A stretch of DNA of 18,952 nt from JAJPXI01 sp051867655 (GTDB lineage: Bacteria > Bacillota > Clostridia > Oscillospirales > Oscillospiraceae): positions 1 through 18,952 of the forward strand of contig JBJDYV010000015.1 of assembly GCA_051867655.1 (NCBI GenBank), given 5' to 3'. The position numbers and the translations under genes were made by a program. This document shows positions 7,672-14,475 of the stretch, one piece after another (position 1 is the first letter of the stretch; each line of letters opens with the position of its first letter). Below the pieces are notes generated by a model. It saw only the letters and a program-made list of their open reading frames with translations. It was not told where the DNA came from and searched no databases.

Positions 7672-8894
7672 TTTGCTGCCTCCAGAACTGAGAGTGTACG
7701 CTCCAGCGCGGCCTGCACGGCCGGGACTTCCTCCAATTGATTGTAAAACGCGGGTGAGATGCGTGCTGCATAGGCAGTTCCCAGCCGTTCGAGCAGAGGC
7801 TGTGCGCAGTGTTGGCCGGAGCGGGTCGCTACGCCCAGCTTATCCAACAGCATGGACACATCATAGGGGCTGAAATCCTTGACGGTAAAGCTCAGTACCC
7901 CGGCCCGCCGTGCCGGTTCCCCCAGAATGTGGATGCGGGGAAACTGGCGCAGCATGGTCTCGTATGCCTGAAGCAGCAAATCTTCCTGGCGGGCGACCGC
8001 TTCCAGGCCGAGACCGGAAAGATAGTCCAGCGCGGCGGCCAGACCGATCGCGCCGGGATAATTGGGAGTCCCCGCCTCCAACCGCTGGGGGAGGGCGGTG
8101 TATGCGGCTTCAAATTGGGAAACATGCTCCACAATGCCGCCGCCGAAGGAGACCGGAGGAAGTTTGTCAAGCCATTCTTCTTTCCCGTAGAGGACGCCGA
8201 TTCCCGCAGGGGCCATGACCTTGTGTCCGGAAAAGCAGAGGAAATCACAATCCAGGGCCTGTACATCAAAGCGCAGATGCCGCATGGCCTGCGCGGCATC
8301 CACCAGGACGGCCGCCCCCACGCGGTGGGCTGCCTCGATAATCGGCTCCAGCGGGTTCACGGTTCCCAACACGTTGGAGACAGCGGCCACGGCAACAAGC
8401 CTGGTTCTGGGCGAGAGCATAGCGTGGAAGGAATCGAGGTCCAGATCACCGGTTTCGCTGAGGGGAATGACCCGCAAAACAGCGCCGCTCCGGCGGCATG
8501 CTTCCTGCCAGGGAATCAGATTGGCGTGGTGCTCCATCTCCGTGGTGATCACCTCATCACCGGGGAAGAGGAACCGCTCCTGAAAGCCCCGCGCAACAAG
8601 GTTGATGGAGTCAGTCGTGCCGGAGGTGAAGACAATCTCTCTGCAGCTGTTTGCCCCCAGGAATCTGCATACGGCAGCACGGGCGGCTTCGAAATGTGAG
8701 GTGGACTGTTCGCTCAGGTAGTGGATGCCCCGGTGCACATTGGAGTTGTATTTTTCGTAGTGCTCCCGGACACTCTGCAGAACACAGCGTGGAAGCTGTG
8801 TGGTCGCCGCATTGTCCAGGTAGATCAGCGGATGCCCATGAACCTGTGAGGACAGGATGGGAAAATCGTTCCGAACGCTTTGAAAATCGATCAT
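7668..8894 (-). CDS. SufS-type (group II) cysteine desulfurase, cassette A
   Basis: 408 aa, ATG at 8894 (MIDFQSVRNDFPIL); a longer frame to 9050 overlaps the neighbour in the wrong frame. This PLP enzyme removes sulfur from cysteine to give alanine and an enzyme persulfide. Visible features: YLDNAATTQ (25-33), SGTTDSIN (91-98), PLP-stacking His123 in TEMEHHAN, DAAQA (199-203), PLP Lys225 in CFSGHK, and the persulfide Cys363 in RSGQHCAQ. Group II assignment follows from the short loop at the catalytic Cys and from the SufE partner. It lies 52 bp after the carrier-like gene, with a 14-bp hairpin in that gap, and overlaps SufE by four bases. A selenocysteine-lyase activity cannot be excluded from sequence. 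Confidence 0.9.
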   Translation of the reverse strand: MIDFQSVRNDFPILSSQVHGHPLIYLDNAATTQLPRCVLQSVREHYEKYNSNVHRGIHYLSEQSTSHFEAARAAVCRFLGANSCREIVFTSGTTDSINLVARGFQERFLFPGDEVITTEMEHHANLIPWQEACRRSGAVLRVIPLSETGDLDLDSFHAMLSPRTRLVAVAAVSNVLGTVNPLEPIIEAAHRVGAAVLVDAAQAMRHLRFDVQALDCDFLCFSGHKVMAPAGIGVLYGKEEWLDKLPPVSFGGGIVEHVSQFEAAYTALPQRLEAGTPNYPGAIGLAAALDYLSGLGLEAVARQEDLLLQAYETMLRQFPRIHILGEPARRAGVLSFTVKDFSPYDVSMLLDKLGVATRSGQHCAQPLLERLGTAYAARISPAFYNQLEEVPAVQAALERTLSVLEAAK

Positions 8895-8911
8895 TGTTTT
8901 CGCCACTTCCG

Positions 8912-8943
8912 ACAAGGGGACGCGTAAAGACGCGTCCCCTTGT
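8912..8943. repeat. Perfect 14-bp hairpin between carrier-like and SufS genes
   Basis: ACAAGGGGACGCGT (8912-8925) and ACGCGTCCCCTTGT (8930-8943) with loop AAAG. On the minus-strand mRNA there is no T-run; the hairpin lies just before the SufS ribosome binding site (GGAAG near 8905-8909). It may set relative expression or mRNA stability within the operon, and could be a partial terminator on the plus strand (TTGTTCTTT follows). Confidence 0.7.
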
Positions 8944-8946
8944 TCT

Positions 8947-9378
8947 TTATACTTGCTGCTGCTCCGGCGCATTTTTGACAAGAGCGGCCAGATCATCCAT
9001 CGTCCGGATCTCAGGAGCCAGGTCCGGATCGATCTGAATGCCCAGGGCACGCTGCAGCGCGATCAACAGCAGAATTTTTTTCGTTTCCACAGAGGAAACA
9101 CCTGCACAGTTCATGGAAAGGTCTTGTTTCGCAAGCTGCCCTTTGGGGAGCTTGACCACTTTTGCAATGCTGGCTGCGGACAGTTCGGCGAGGACCTCGC
9201 TGTCACACTCGCCCGGTTCCAGCATAAACTTGCTGCACACGTAACCCTGAAGCTGCGCGCGAAGGAACGCATGGCTGCGCTGCTCCGGCGGACAGCTGCG
9301 GATCGCATCCAAATATGTCTCGGCGCGCCGGCTGTATTCCTGCAAAAGTTCTTCAAACGTCGCGGGCATTGCGTTCAT
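8947..9378 (-). CDS. Small carrier-like protein with three conserved cysteines, cassette A
   Basis: 143 aa, ATG 9378 sharing one base with the stop of the isomerase-like gene (TGATG). I do not recognise a named family. The N-terminal half is helical and holds GYVCSKFMLEPGEC (Cys48, Cys58); Cys91 begins the second half, NCAGVSSVETKKILLLIALQ, followed by ALGIQIDP and MDDLAALV. That second half resembles helices II-III of acyl carrier proteins, but no Ser sits clearly at the phosphopantetheine position. The paralogue at 16005 keeps all three cysteines with identical spacings (10 and 33), suggesting metal or persulfide binding. It is encoded between an isomerase-like enzyme and SufS/SufE, so a sulfur-carrying or adaptor role is inferred, not shown. 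Confidence 0.7.
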   Translation of the reverse strand: MNAMPATFEELLQEYSRRAETYLDAIRSCPPEQRSHAFLRAQLQGYVCSKFMLEPGECDSEVLAELSAASIAKVVKLPKGQLAKQDLSMNCAGVSSVETKKILLLIALQRALGIQIDPDLAPEIRTMDDLAALVKNAPEQQQV

Positions 9379-10946
9379 CAAGCCTCGACGACCTGCAGGC
9401 CCAGCAGCCCGGCCAGAGCCTTGACGTCATCAACATAATCGCCGTATACGATGGGGACATGGTTGCCAAAGGACAGCTGCTTCTGGAAGAAGTCCTCCCG
9501 GTCCGCGACAGTGAACAGAACGCCGTGCGTACAGCCGGTCAGGTCATATCCCATGCAGCCGACAATGGTGCCCCTCGCCACAAAGATGGACTTTGCATCG
9601 GGAGCGACGCGCGCCATGGTGATGACTTGCCCCGCGTCCTCCTCAAAATTGTGGCGCATGGTGGCGCCCCAGCCGCTGCCGGTAAAGGGGCGGATCGCGT
9701 AGGAGCCGGGTTCGGCGTCGAACCCCTTCATCTTGCGGTTGGCCACCGAGTGGAAGGTGAGCATCAAATTCTTCAGCTTTTCCGGCTCGAGCTTTTTCAG
9801 CTGGTCTTCCAGGCCGTTTTCCACCGCAAACCGGTACAGGAGCTTGCCGTCCTCCTTCACCGAGACGGCGACCGTGTTGCCCAGATAGGGGGCGGAGAAG
9901 GAGAGGTTGCTCAGGATGACCATGGCCATCAAAGCGGGAACATCATATTCACAGGCGGAGGGAATACCGCTTTCGTTGTTCAGAGAGTGGTTGAAGCAGA
10001 AGGTGAACTGCTCCTTGTTCAGTCTGCGTGTGGCGCAGATCTCAGGACAGGGCGCGGCAAAGGCGTTGCAGCCGAAGTGGTCCATGATTTTTTGGACGGT
10101 TTTGTTGGCCCGCAGGGAGTTGATGATGTACTTGCGCTCCATGGAGACCTCTTCGGCTCCCGCGATCAGCGCGTCTGCCTTTGCATTGATCTCCTCCATA
10201 TCTTCGTCGTTGATATTCAGGGCGATCCGGCCGGGCAGCGTGTAGTTGGAGGTCTCCTCGTTGTATTTTTCCTGCTTCTGGATGTAGTGGGTCTGATCCA
10301 GCACCTCGTGGATGTCCACGTAGGTGAAGTGGGAGCCGAGCTGCCGGGTCACCTCCTCCAGGCTGAGGAAGCCGTCCGACGCGCTGGCGGCGCCCATGGT
10401 GGAGTTGCCGCGGGTGGCGAGCAGCACATTGGTGTGCTGCAGGACCTTACGCACGCGCATCACGCGCAGGAATTGGGCGGTATCTTCCCAGTTGGTAAAG
10501 GCGTAGCCCTCATATCCGCGGGAGCGCAGCATGGCGGTCACGGTGGTGTTGTTGCAGCAGAACTGCAGGGAGACGATCGGTTTATGAGTCTTCTCGGCGA
10601 TGGCCAGAAGGCCGTAATTGATCCGTCCCGACGCGGAGGTCAGATAGACATCCACCTCGCTGGAGTTCTCGACCAGCGGATCGATCAGTTCATCGGAGAA
10701 ATTGAACTCCTCGTCAAGCTCCATGCGCAGGGGCGGCAGTACGTTCAGGTAGGGGGCGTTCAGGTTCTCGGCCAGCGCCTTTTTCAGGTCCGCGAAGGCC
10801 GTGGCGGCGACCATCATGTCATACTCCTTGGTCAACTGATCGCCCGCGCCGAAGCGGCAGGGGCCCTCGAATACATATTCATGATAGACATTTCCGAAAA
10901 TCGGTTGGACATTCAGCTTGATATCGATACCTCGTTTGATGGACAT
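9378..10946 (-). CDS. Divergent fucose-isomerase-like protein, cassette A
   Basis: 522 aa, ATG at 10946 with a GAAAGG site upstream. It is homologous to FucI/AraA-like isomerases: the ACEYD motif (Glu333) and GNHVPIVYGDY near the end (His496) match ligand regions of the intact protein at 616-2088. The Asp ligand position (LLDINN there) is replaced by PYLGNTV, so the metal site seems altered. Extra conserved motifs shared with the paralogues at 14476 and, as far as visible, 18072 are YxxEGPCR (Cys30), APCPEICATRR (CPxxC, Cys300 and Cys304) and EQFTFCFNHSLN (Cys317). A further signature is GATMRHNFEEDAGQVIT. It begins the operon with the carrier-like, SufS and SufE genes. Whether it isomerises a sugar-like substrate or does other chemistry is unknown; no signal peptide is seen. 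Confidence 0.75.
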   Translation of the reverse strand: MSIKRGIDIKLNVQPIFGNVYHEYVFEGPCRFGAGDQLTKEYDMMVAATAFADLKKALAENLNAPYLNVLPPLRMELDEEFNFSDELIDPLVENSSEVDVYLTSASGRINYGLLAIAEKTHKPIVSLQFCCNNTTVTAMLRSRGYEGYAFTNWEDTAQFLRVMRVRKVLQHTNVLLATRGNSTMGAASASDGFLSLEEVTRQLGSHFTYVDIHEVLDQTHYIQKQEKYNEETSNYTLPGRIALNINDEDMEEINAKADALIAGAEEVSMERKYIINSLRANKTVQKIMDHFGCNAFAAPCPEICATRRLNKEQFTFCFNHSLNNESGIPSACEYDVPALMAMVILSNLSFSAPYLGNTVAVSVKEDGKLLYRFAVENGLEDQLKKLEPEKLKNLMLTFHSVANRKMKGFDAEPGSYAIRPFTGSGWGATMRHNFEEDAGQVITMARVAPDAKSIFVARGTIVGCMGYDLTGCTHGVLFTVADREDFFQKQLSFGNHVPIVYGDYVDDVKALAGLLGLQVVEA

Positions 10947-10948
10947 TA

Positions 10949-11063
10949 CCGGTCACGACCTTTCTATATGATAAAAACATTTTACAGGTTTGTGACCGGG
11001 GTTTCATTGTAGATTTGCCCAAAGAATTCGGAAATTTCTGTTGCAACGCAAAACGGTAACGGT
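10949..11063 (-). promoter_or_regulatory. Control region of cassette A
   Basis: The 135 bp between the isomerase-like start and the regulator stop hold several features. An 8-bp inverted repeat, CCGGTCAC at 10949-10956 and GTGACCGG at 10992-10999, has its inner arm between the ribosome binding site and ATG. A possible minus-strand promoter is TACAAT (plus 11006-11011) with TTTCCG (plus 11029-11034) at 17 bp. Also present are a palindrome GTTGCAAC near 11039-11046 and a tandem AACGGT repeat at 11052-11063. The -35 is poor, which would fit activator dependence. The promoter is uncertain. Confidence 0.4.
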
Positions 11064-11081
11064 TGAGAAAGGGATGTCCGG

Positions 11082-12698
11082 CTAAGTGGATGCTGTGCGG
11101 GTATGTTTGCGCGCTTCTTCCAACTCAATCAAATGAAATGCAAGGAGCAGCTTTGTGCGCACCCAATAGTCATCCAGATCCAGTCCGATCTGTTCCTCAA
11201 TGCGCGGGATTCGATAGAGCACATTGTTTCGATGCATGTGGAGCAGCTGCCCGGTTTTGGTAGCCCGCCGTTCGGAGGTGAGATAGGTGTACAGCACCTG
11301 CGCGTTGTTGGTCCCTTTTTCAAGGTCATTTTGGATCAGATCCCGCACAAGATCCAAGTAGGGAGTGTTCCGGAAAGGGTCAAAGGAGTCAAGGGGCCTT
11401 TGGGAGAGTGCGTAATAGACAAATACGTCATCATAATAAAACACCAAAAGACGCTGCGCCAAACCGGCGGTGTCCTGACCTTCGGCTGCCGCTTTCCAGA
11501 CGGGTTCATACTCGGAAAGAGGCTGCCCGATCTCAATGGCGCGGCCGGCCTGCGTGTAAGCAAAGAAAAAATCCAACAGAAAATGAAAGGGCTCGCTGAT
11601 TCCGCAGACTGCGTTATATTTCTCCAGAAACGGCAGAAGCGAGGCATCGCAGCGATCTTCGGCGGGAGTGATTTGCTGATCGAGCACGATGATCTCATAT
11701 CCGTGGGAGATGGCGCGTGCGCTGGGGAACAGGGCTAAAAACTCATCCAAAACATGGGCGATCGAGTAAAAACGGGCATCCCGAAGCATGATCTTATAGC
11801 ACCGGAAGGTCCCTTCCAGAGGCAGTCCGGATATTTTGGCCCGTTCGGTGATGATATGAGGGTCGTCCAGCTTGCCGAATAAAATGTCATTGAACAGGGA
11901 GTCGTAAAGATGACCGGTTCGGGGAGTGAACGTCTGTTGATGCTGGAACCGCAGGGCGCAGTTTTGCACCATTATTTCGAACAGAGCCAAGAGATTTGCG
12001 TCCGGCGTCTCCGTGTTGCTGCAAACCATGATGACATGGAGGACCGGCATACCACGGTCCCAGATCCGCTTGCTCACCGTGGCGTATTTGTTAGGGTTCC
12101 CCGGTGGATTCACCTGGGTGCCGGTCTCGCCGGAGGAAGCCTTGAAATGCTGGCAGTTTCGGAGGGCAATCAGTGCCTCCTCAGAGTGATAGCCGGCTTT
12201 GCGCAGGTGAACATCGATCTCATCATCGTCCAGCGTGTTTTGAGTAAATGCCAGCAGCTTATAGGAGGCATCCAGAATATAGACTGGATTGCCGAGCATC
12301 GGCTCGCTGAGATCCAGCAGGCTCTGATAGGAGGGATCCACCATAACGGTTTCGTTGAGCTGAAAGACCCAGTCCCGAACCAGGCAAATGCGCTCTTGTA
12401 TCATCTCCGCCAGCGTAAAAACGGAATGGAGTTTCTCTACAAAAATGCAATTAGGGGGAAGGGTGCTTGGCTTCTTTTCGTGTTCGGAAACGCACAAAAC
12501 ATAATTTTGACTGATTCGTTCGGCAGATTCTTCGGCCTGCTCCAAGGTACACAGATACAGCCGATCCCGCTTGAGCGGCTGCTCCTCTCCCGGCAGGAAA
12601 GAAGCCCAGGAAAAGCGGAGTGAGTCCGGATTCTGAACATGATAGATGAACGAATAATCGGAAAGTGCGTCCAGAATTACGGGGAGGGGGATTGTCAT
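11082..12698 (-). CDS. PucR-type transcriptional regulator (regulator 1)
   Basis: 538 aa, ATG 12698 with AGAGG upstream. The C-terminal ~60 residues are a PucR/CdaR-type helix-turn-helix: KTGQLLHMHRNNVLYRIPRI, then EEQIGLDLDD and YWVRTKLLLAFHL. The central part resembles the GGDEF-like sensory region of that group (AVCGISEPFHFLLDFFFAYT, then QAGRAIEIG). The N-terminal third has no recognised ligand domain, but a segment near 130-160 (LLDLSEPMLGNPVYILDASY) resembles a PAS-like sensor. It is probably a ligand-responsive DNA-binding protein. It sits 47 bp downstream of a second PucR-type gene on the same strand, and both lie between cassettes A and B, making them the likely local regulators. The ligand is unknown. 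Confidence 0.85.
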   Translation of the reverse strand: MTIPLPVILDALSDYSFIYHVQNPDSLRFSWASFLPGEEQPLKRDRLYLCTLEQAEESAERISQNYVLCVSEHEKKPSTLPPNCIFVEKLHSVFTLAEMIQERICLVRDWVFQLNETVMVDPSYQSLLDLSEPMLGNPVYILDASYKLLAFTQNTLDDDEIDVHLRKAGYHSEEALIALRNCQHFKASSGETGTQVNPPGNPNKYATVSKRIWDRGMPVLHVIMVCSNTETPDANLLALFEIMVQNCALRFQHQQTFTPRTGHLYDSLFNDILFGKLDDPHIITERAKISGLPLEGTFRCYKIMLRDARFYSIAHVLDEFLALFPSARAISHGYEIIVLDQQITPAEDRCDASLLPFLEKYNAVCGISEPFHFLLDFFFAYTQAGRAIEIGQPLSEYEPVWKAAAEGQDTAGLAQRLLVFYYDDVFVYYALSQRPLDSFDPFRNTPYLDLVRDLIQNDLEKGTNNAQVLYTYLTSERRATKTGQLLHMHRNNVLYRIPRIEEQIGLDLDDYWVRTKLLLAFHLIELEEARKHTRTAST

Positions 12699-12745
12699 AT
12701 TCTTGACCTCTCTTGTCTTGGATTCACTTGATTGGTGGTCTTGGA

Positions 12746-14272
12746 TCAGAGATCCGGAAAGTTCTTATGTTTCCCCGGGTCTTTCGGGCGGCCGAAACGC
12801 TGCGGAGCCGAGCGGTCGCTTTTTTCAACGTATTGATTCTGATAAAAGGAGAACAGCAGGTAAAAACGCTCCTCCTTGTTGTCCAGATCCAGGGGCCAGA
12901 GCTCCTGGATCTTTTCCAGCCGCAGAAACAGGGTGTTGCGGTGGATGAACAGCTCCTCCGCCGTCTGCTGATGGCGGCGCTCATTGCGCAGGTAGCAGAA
13001 CAGGGTCTGATAATAGTCCGTTTTGTGCTGCCGGTCATGCTCCTTGATCGCGGCCAGCGCGGGGTGCAGCAGGGAGGAGGAAGTATATTCGTCCACGATC
13101 TTTGTCACCATTCGCATGGCCACATCCTGACAGTGGTACAGCTTGCCCCGGGCCTGGGGGCTGTGCTCCAGGGCGGTCAGCGCCTGCTGATAGGACAGGA
13201 AAAAGTGGTTCAGATCGGTGAAGCAGAAGCTGGAAGCGCCGCAGAAGCCGTTCTCCTGCATAATACCCCGCAGACGGTCGGAAAAGTCCGCCTGATCCAC
13301 CATGTCCAGGTTGCACAGGATCACCAGTTGTCCGTGGTACGGGATTACATAGACACCGAGGTTTTCGTTCGTCAGCTTCCGATTGAGCGGCATATCAAAG
13401 CGAATCTGCCTGGAGGAAGCGCGCACGGCAAAGACCTGCTTCCTGCACTCGTCCTCCCAGCCGAACAGAGAGAGCTGCCGCAGCACGACGGGCAGGGTGT
13501 CGGGGCTGCCGTCCAACGCGCGAACGAAATAAGAAGTGAGCCGGAGGGAGGCGGCGTTGTCCGGACTGAACCGGATCCAGTCCTCTACAAAGGACGTGAA
13601 CAGCCGCAGCAGATACACCTCACCTTGGGTCAGATCCCGCTTCTGCGTTTTCAGGATCACGGTGCCCAGACGTTCCTCATTGATGAAAAGGTGCTTACAG
13701 TAGGATTTGGTGGGGAAAAACCCCGCCGGGATCGTGATGATACCGGTGATATAAAACGTTTCTTTATAGATCTGGTTGAACCGTTTCAGCTTTTCCTCGG
13801 GCAGGCTTTGGTGCAGTGTGACGCTCTCCCAGTCCTCCGGGGCCACAACGCCGGTCAGGTCCGGGGAGTGAGCCACCATGATCTGGGCGGCATCCACGAC
13901 CATCAGCGTCGCGGGGAAAATGTCGGCGGCATACGTGATCAGGTCGGACAGGCCGCACCCGTTGGCAATTCCTAGGATACACCGGTCGTGCCATTTTCCG
14001 TAAAAGCTGAAGGCGTCCTGCAGGCGGTTCAGGACAGCGAGCAGATCGTCCGTCTCAAGGGACAGATAGTCCGACTGGTTTTTACAAACGATGTTGGTGC
14101 CGCCGTCCTGAAAAAAGGAATCGGACGGGGCCAGATACAGGGCGTGGTCATCCATTTGCAGCCCGGGCCGGTACAGACGCACACCGGTGACCTCGTGCTT
14201 GGGATTTTTACAGCTGATGGAGGGCGAGAATTCCTCCAGCCAGTCCTTCAGGACCCATAAATTCAATGTCAC
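12746..14272 (-). CDS. PucR-type transcriptional regulator (regulator 2)
   Basis: 508 aa from GTG 14272, chosen over GTG 14281 because GGAAGG at plus 14281-14286 is correctly spaced and the start (MTLNLWVLKDWLEE) then matches regulator 1 (MTIPLPVILDALSD). C-terminal helix-turn-helix: QQTAEELFIHRNTLFLRLEK, then IQELWPLDLDN. Preceding this is a sensory region with GASSFCFTDLNHFFLSYQQA and a PAS-like middle (ATLMVVDAAQIMVAHS). It is a paralogue of regulator 1, divergently oriented to cassette B, whose first gene starts 200 bp away across a region with repeated GTGCAA motifs. It probably controls one or both cassettes. The tail after the helix-turn-helix is an unusual basic extension (RSAPQRFGRPKDPGKHKN). 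Confidence 0.85.
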   Translation of the reverse strand: MTLNLWVLKDWLEEFSPSISCKNPKHEVTGVRLYRPGLQMDDHALYLAPSDSFFQDGGTNIVCKNQSDYLSLETDDLLAVLNRLQDAFSFYGKWHDRCILGIANGCGLSDLITYAADIFPATLMVVDAAQIMVAHSPDLTGVVAPEDWESVTLHQSLPEEKLKRFNQIYKETFYITGIITIPAGFFPTKSYCKHLFINEERLGTVILKTQKRDLTQGEVYLLRLFTSFVEDWIRFSPDNAASLRLTSYFVRALDGSPDTLPVVLRQLSLFGWEDECRKQVFAVRASSRQIRFDMPLNRKLTNENLGVYVIPYHGQLVILCNLDMVDQADFSDRLRGIMQENGFCGASSFCFTDLNHFFLSYQQALTALEHSPQARGKLYHCQDVAMRMVTKIVDEYTSSSLLHPALAAIKEHDRQHKTDYYQTLFCYLRNERRHQQTAEELFIHRNTLFLRLEKIQELWPLDLDNKEERFYLLFSFYQNQYVEKSDRSAPQRFGRPKDPGKHKNFPDL

Positions 14273-14333
14273 AGCGATCACCTTCCCATGGGACGTTTTC
14301 TGTTGTAAACATTATAAAACCGTTCCCGCGGAA

Positions 14334-14433
14334 GTGCAACCGGAATGTGCAAGTTGAACAGTGCAAAGACGATTTGACGGAAAAAGAGTGGTCACCGCAC
14401 CCATGGAACTGTGCAAATTTGCTATGTTATACT
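14334..14433 (+). promoter_or_regulatory. Candidate promoter and operator repeats of cassette B
   Basis: Four direct GTGCAA motifs lie at 14334, 14347, 14361 and 14411, the first three spaced 13-14 bp apart. The last overlaps a 10-bp palindrome GCAAATTTGC at 14413-14422. A -10-like TATACT follows at 14428-14433, with no good -35 at 16-18 bp, as expected for an activated promoter. The region lies between regulator 2 and cassette B. Binding by a PucR-type protein is an inference. Confidence 0.5.
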
Positions 14434-14475
14434 GAACACAATGGATCAAATTAAAACAGAGAAGGAGAAAACATC

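Noticed and set aside
7252..8894. Standard SUF Fe-S assembly operon
   Set aside because: No SufB, SufC, SufD or SufU nearby; the partners are isomerase-like and carrier-like genes instead.
8947..9378. Calling the small cassette protein an acyl carrier protein outright
   Set aside because: Helix pattern is similar, but the Ser position is not convincing in either paralogue; the conserved cysteines are the stronger signal.
9315..11012. 565-codon plus-strand frame opposite the cassette A isomerase-like gene
   Set aside because: Antisense shadow; composition typical of reverse-complement reading, no motifs, no ribosome binding site.
12713..13975. 420-codon plus-strand frame opposite regulator 2
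   Set aside because: Antisense shadow rich in Q, V, G, H; the minus strand has clear PucR-type homology.
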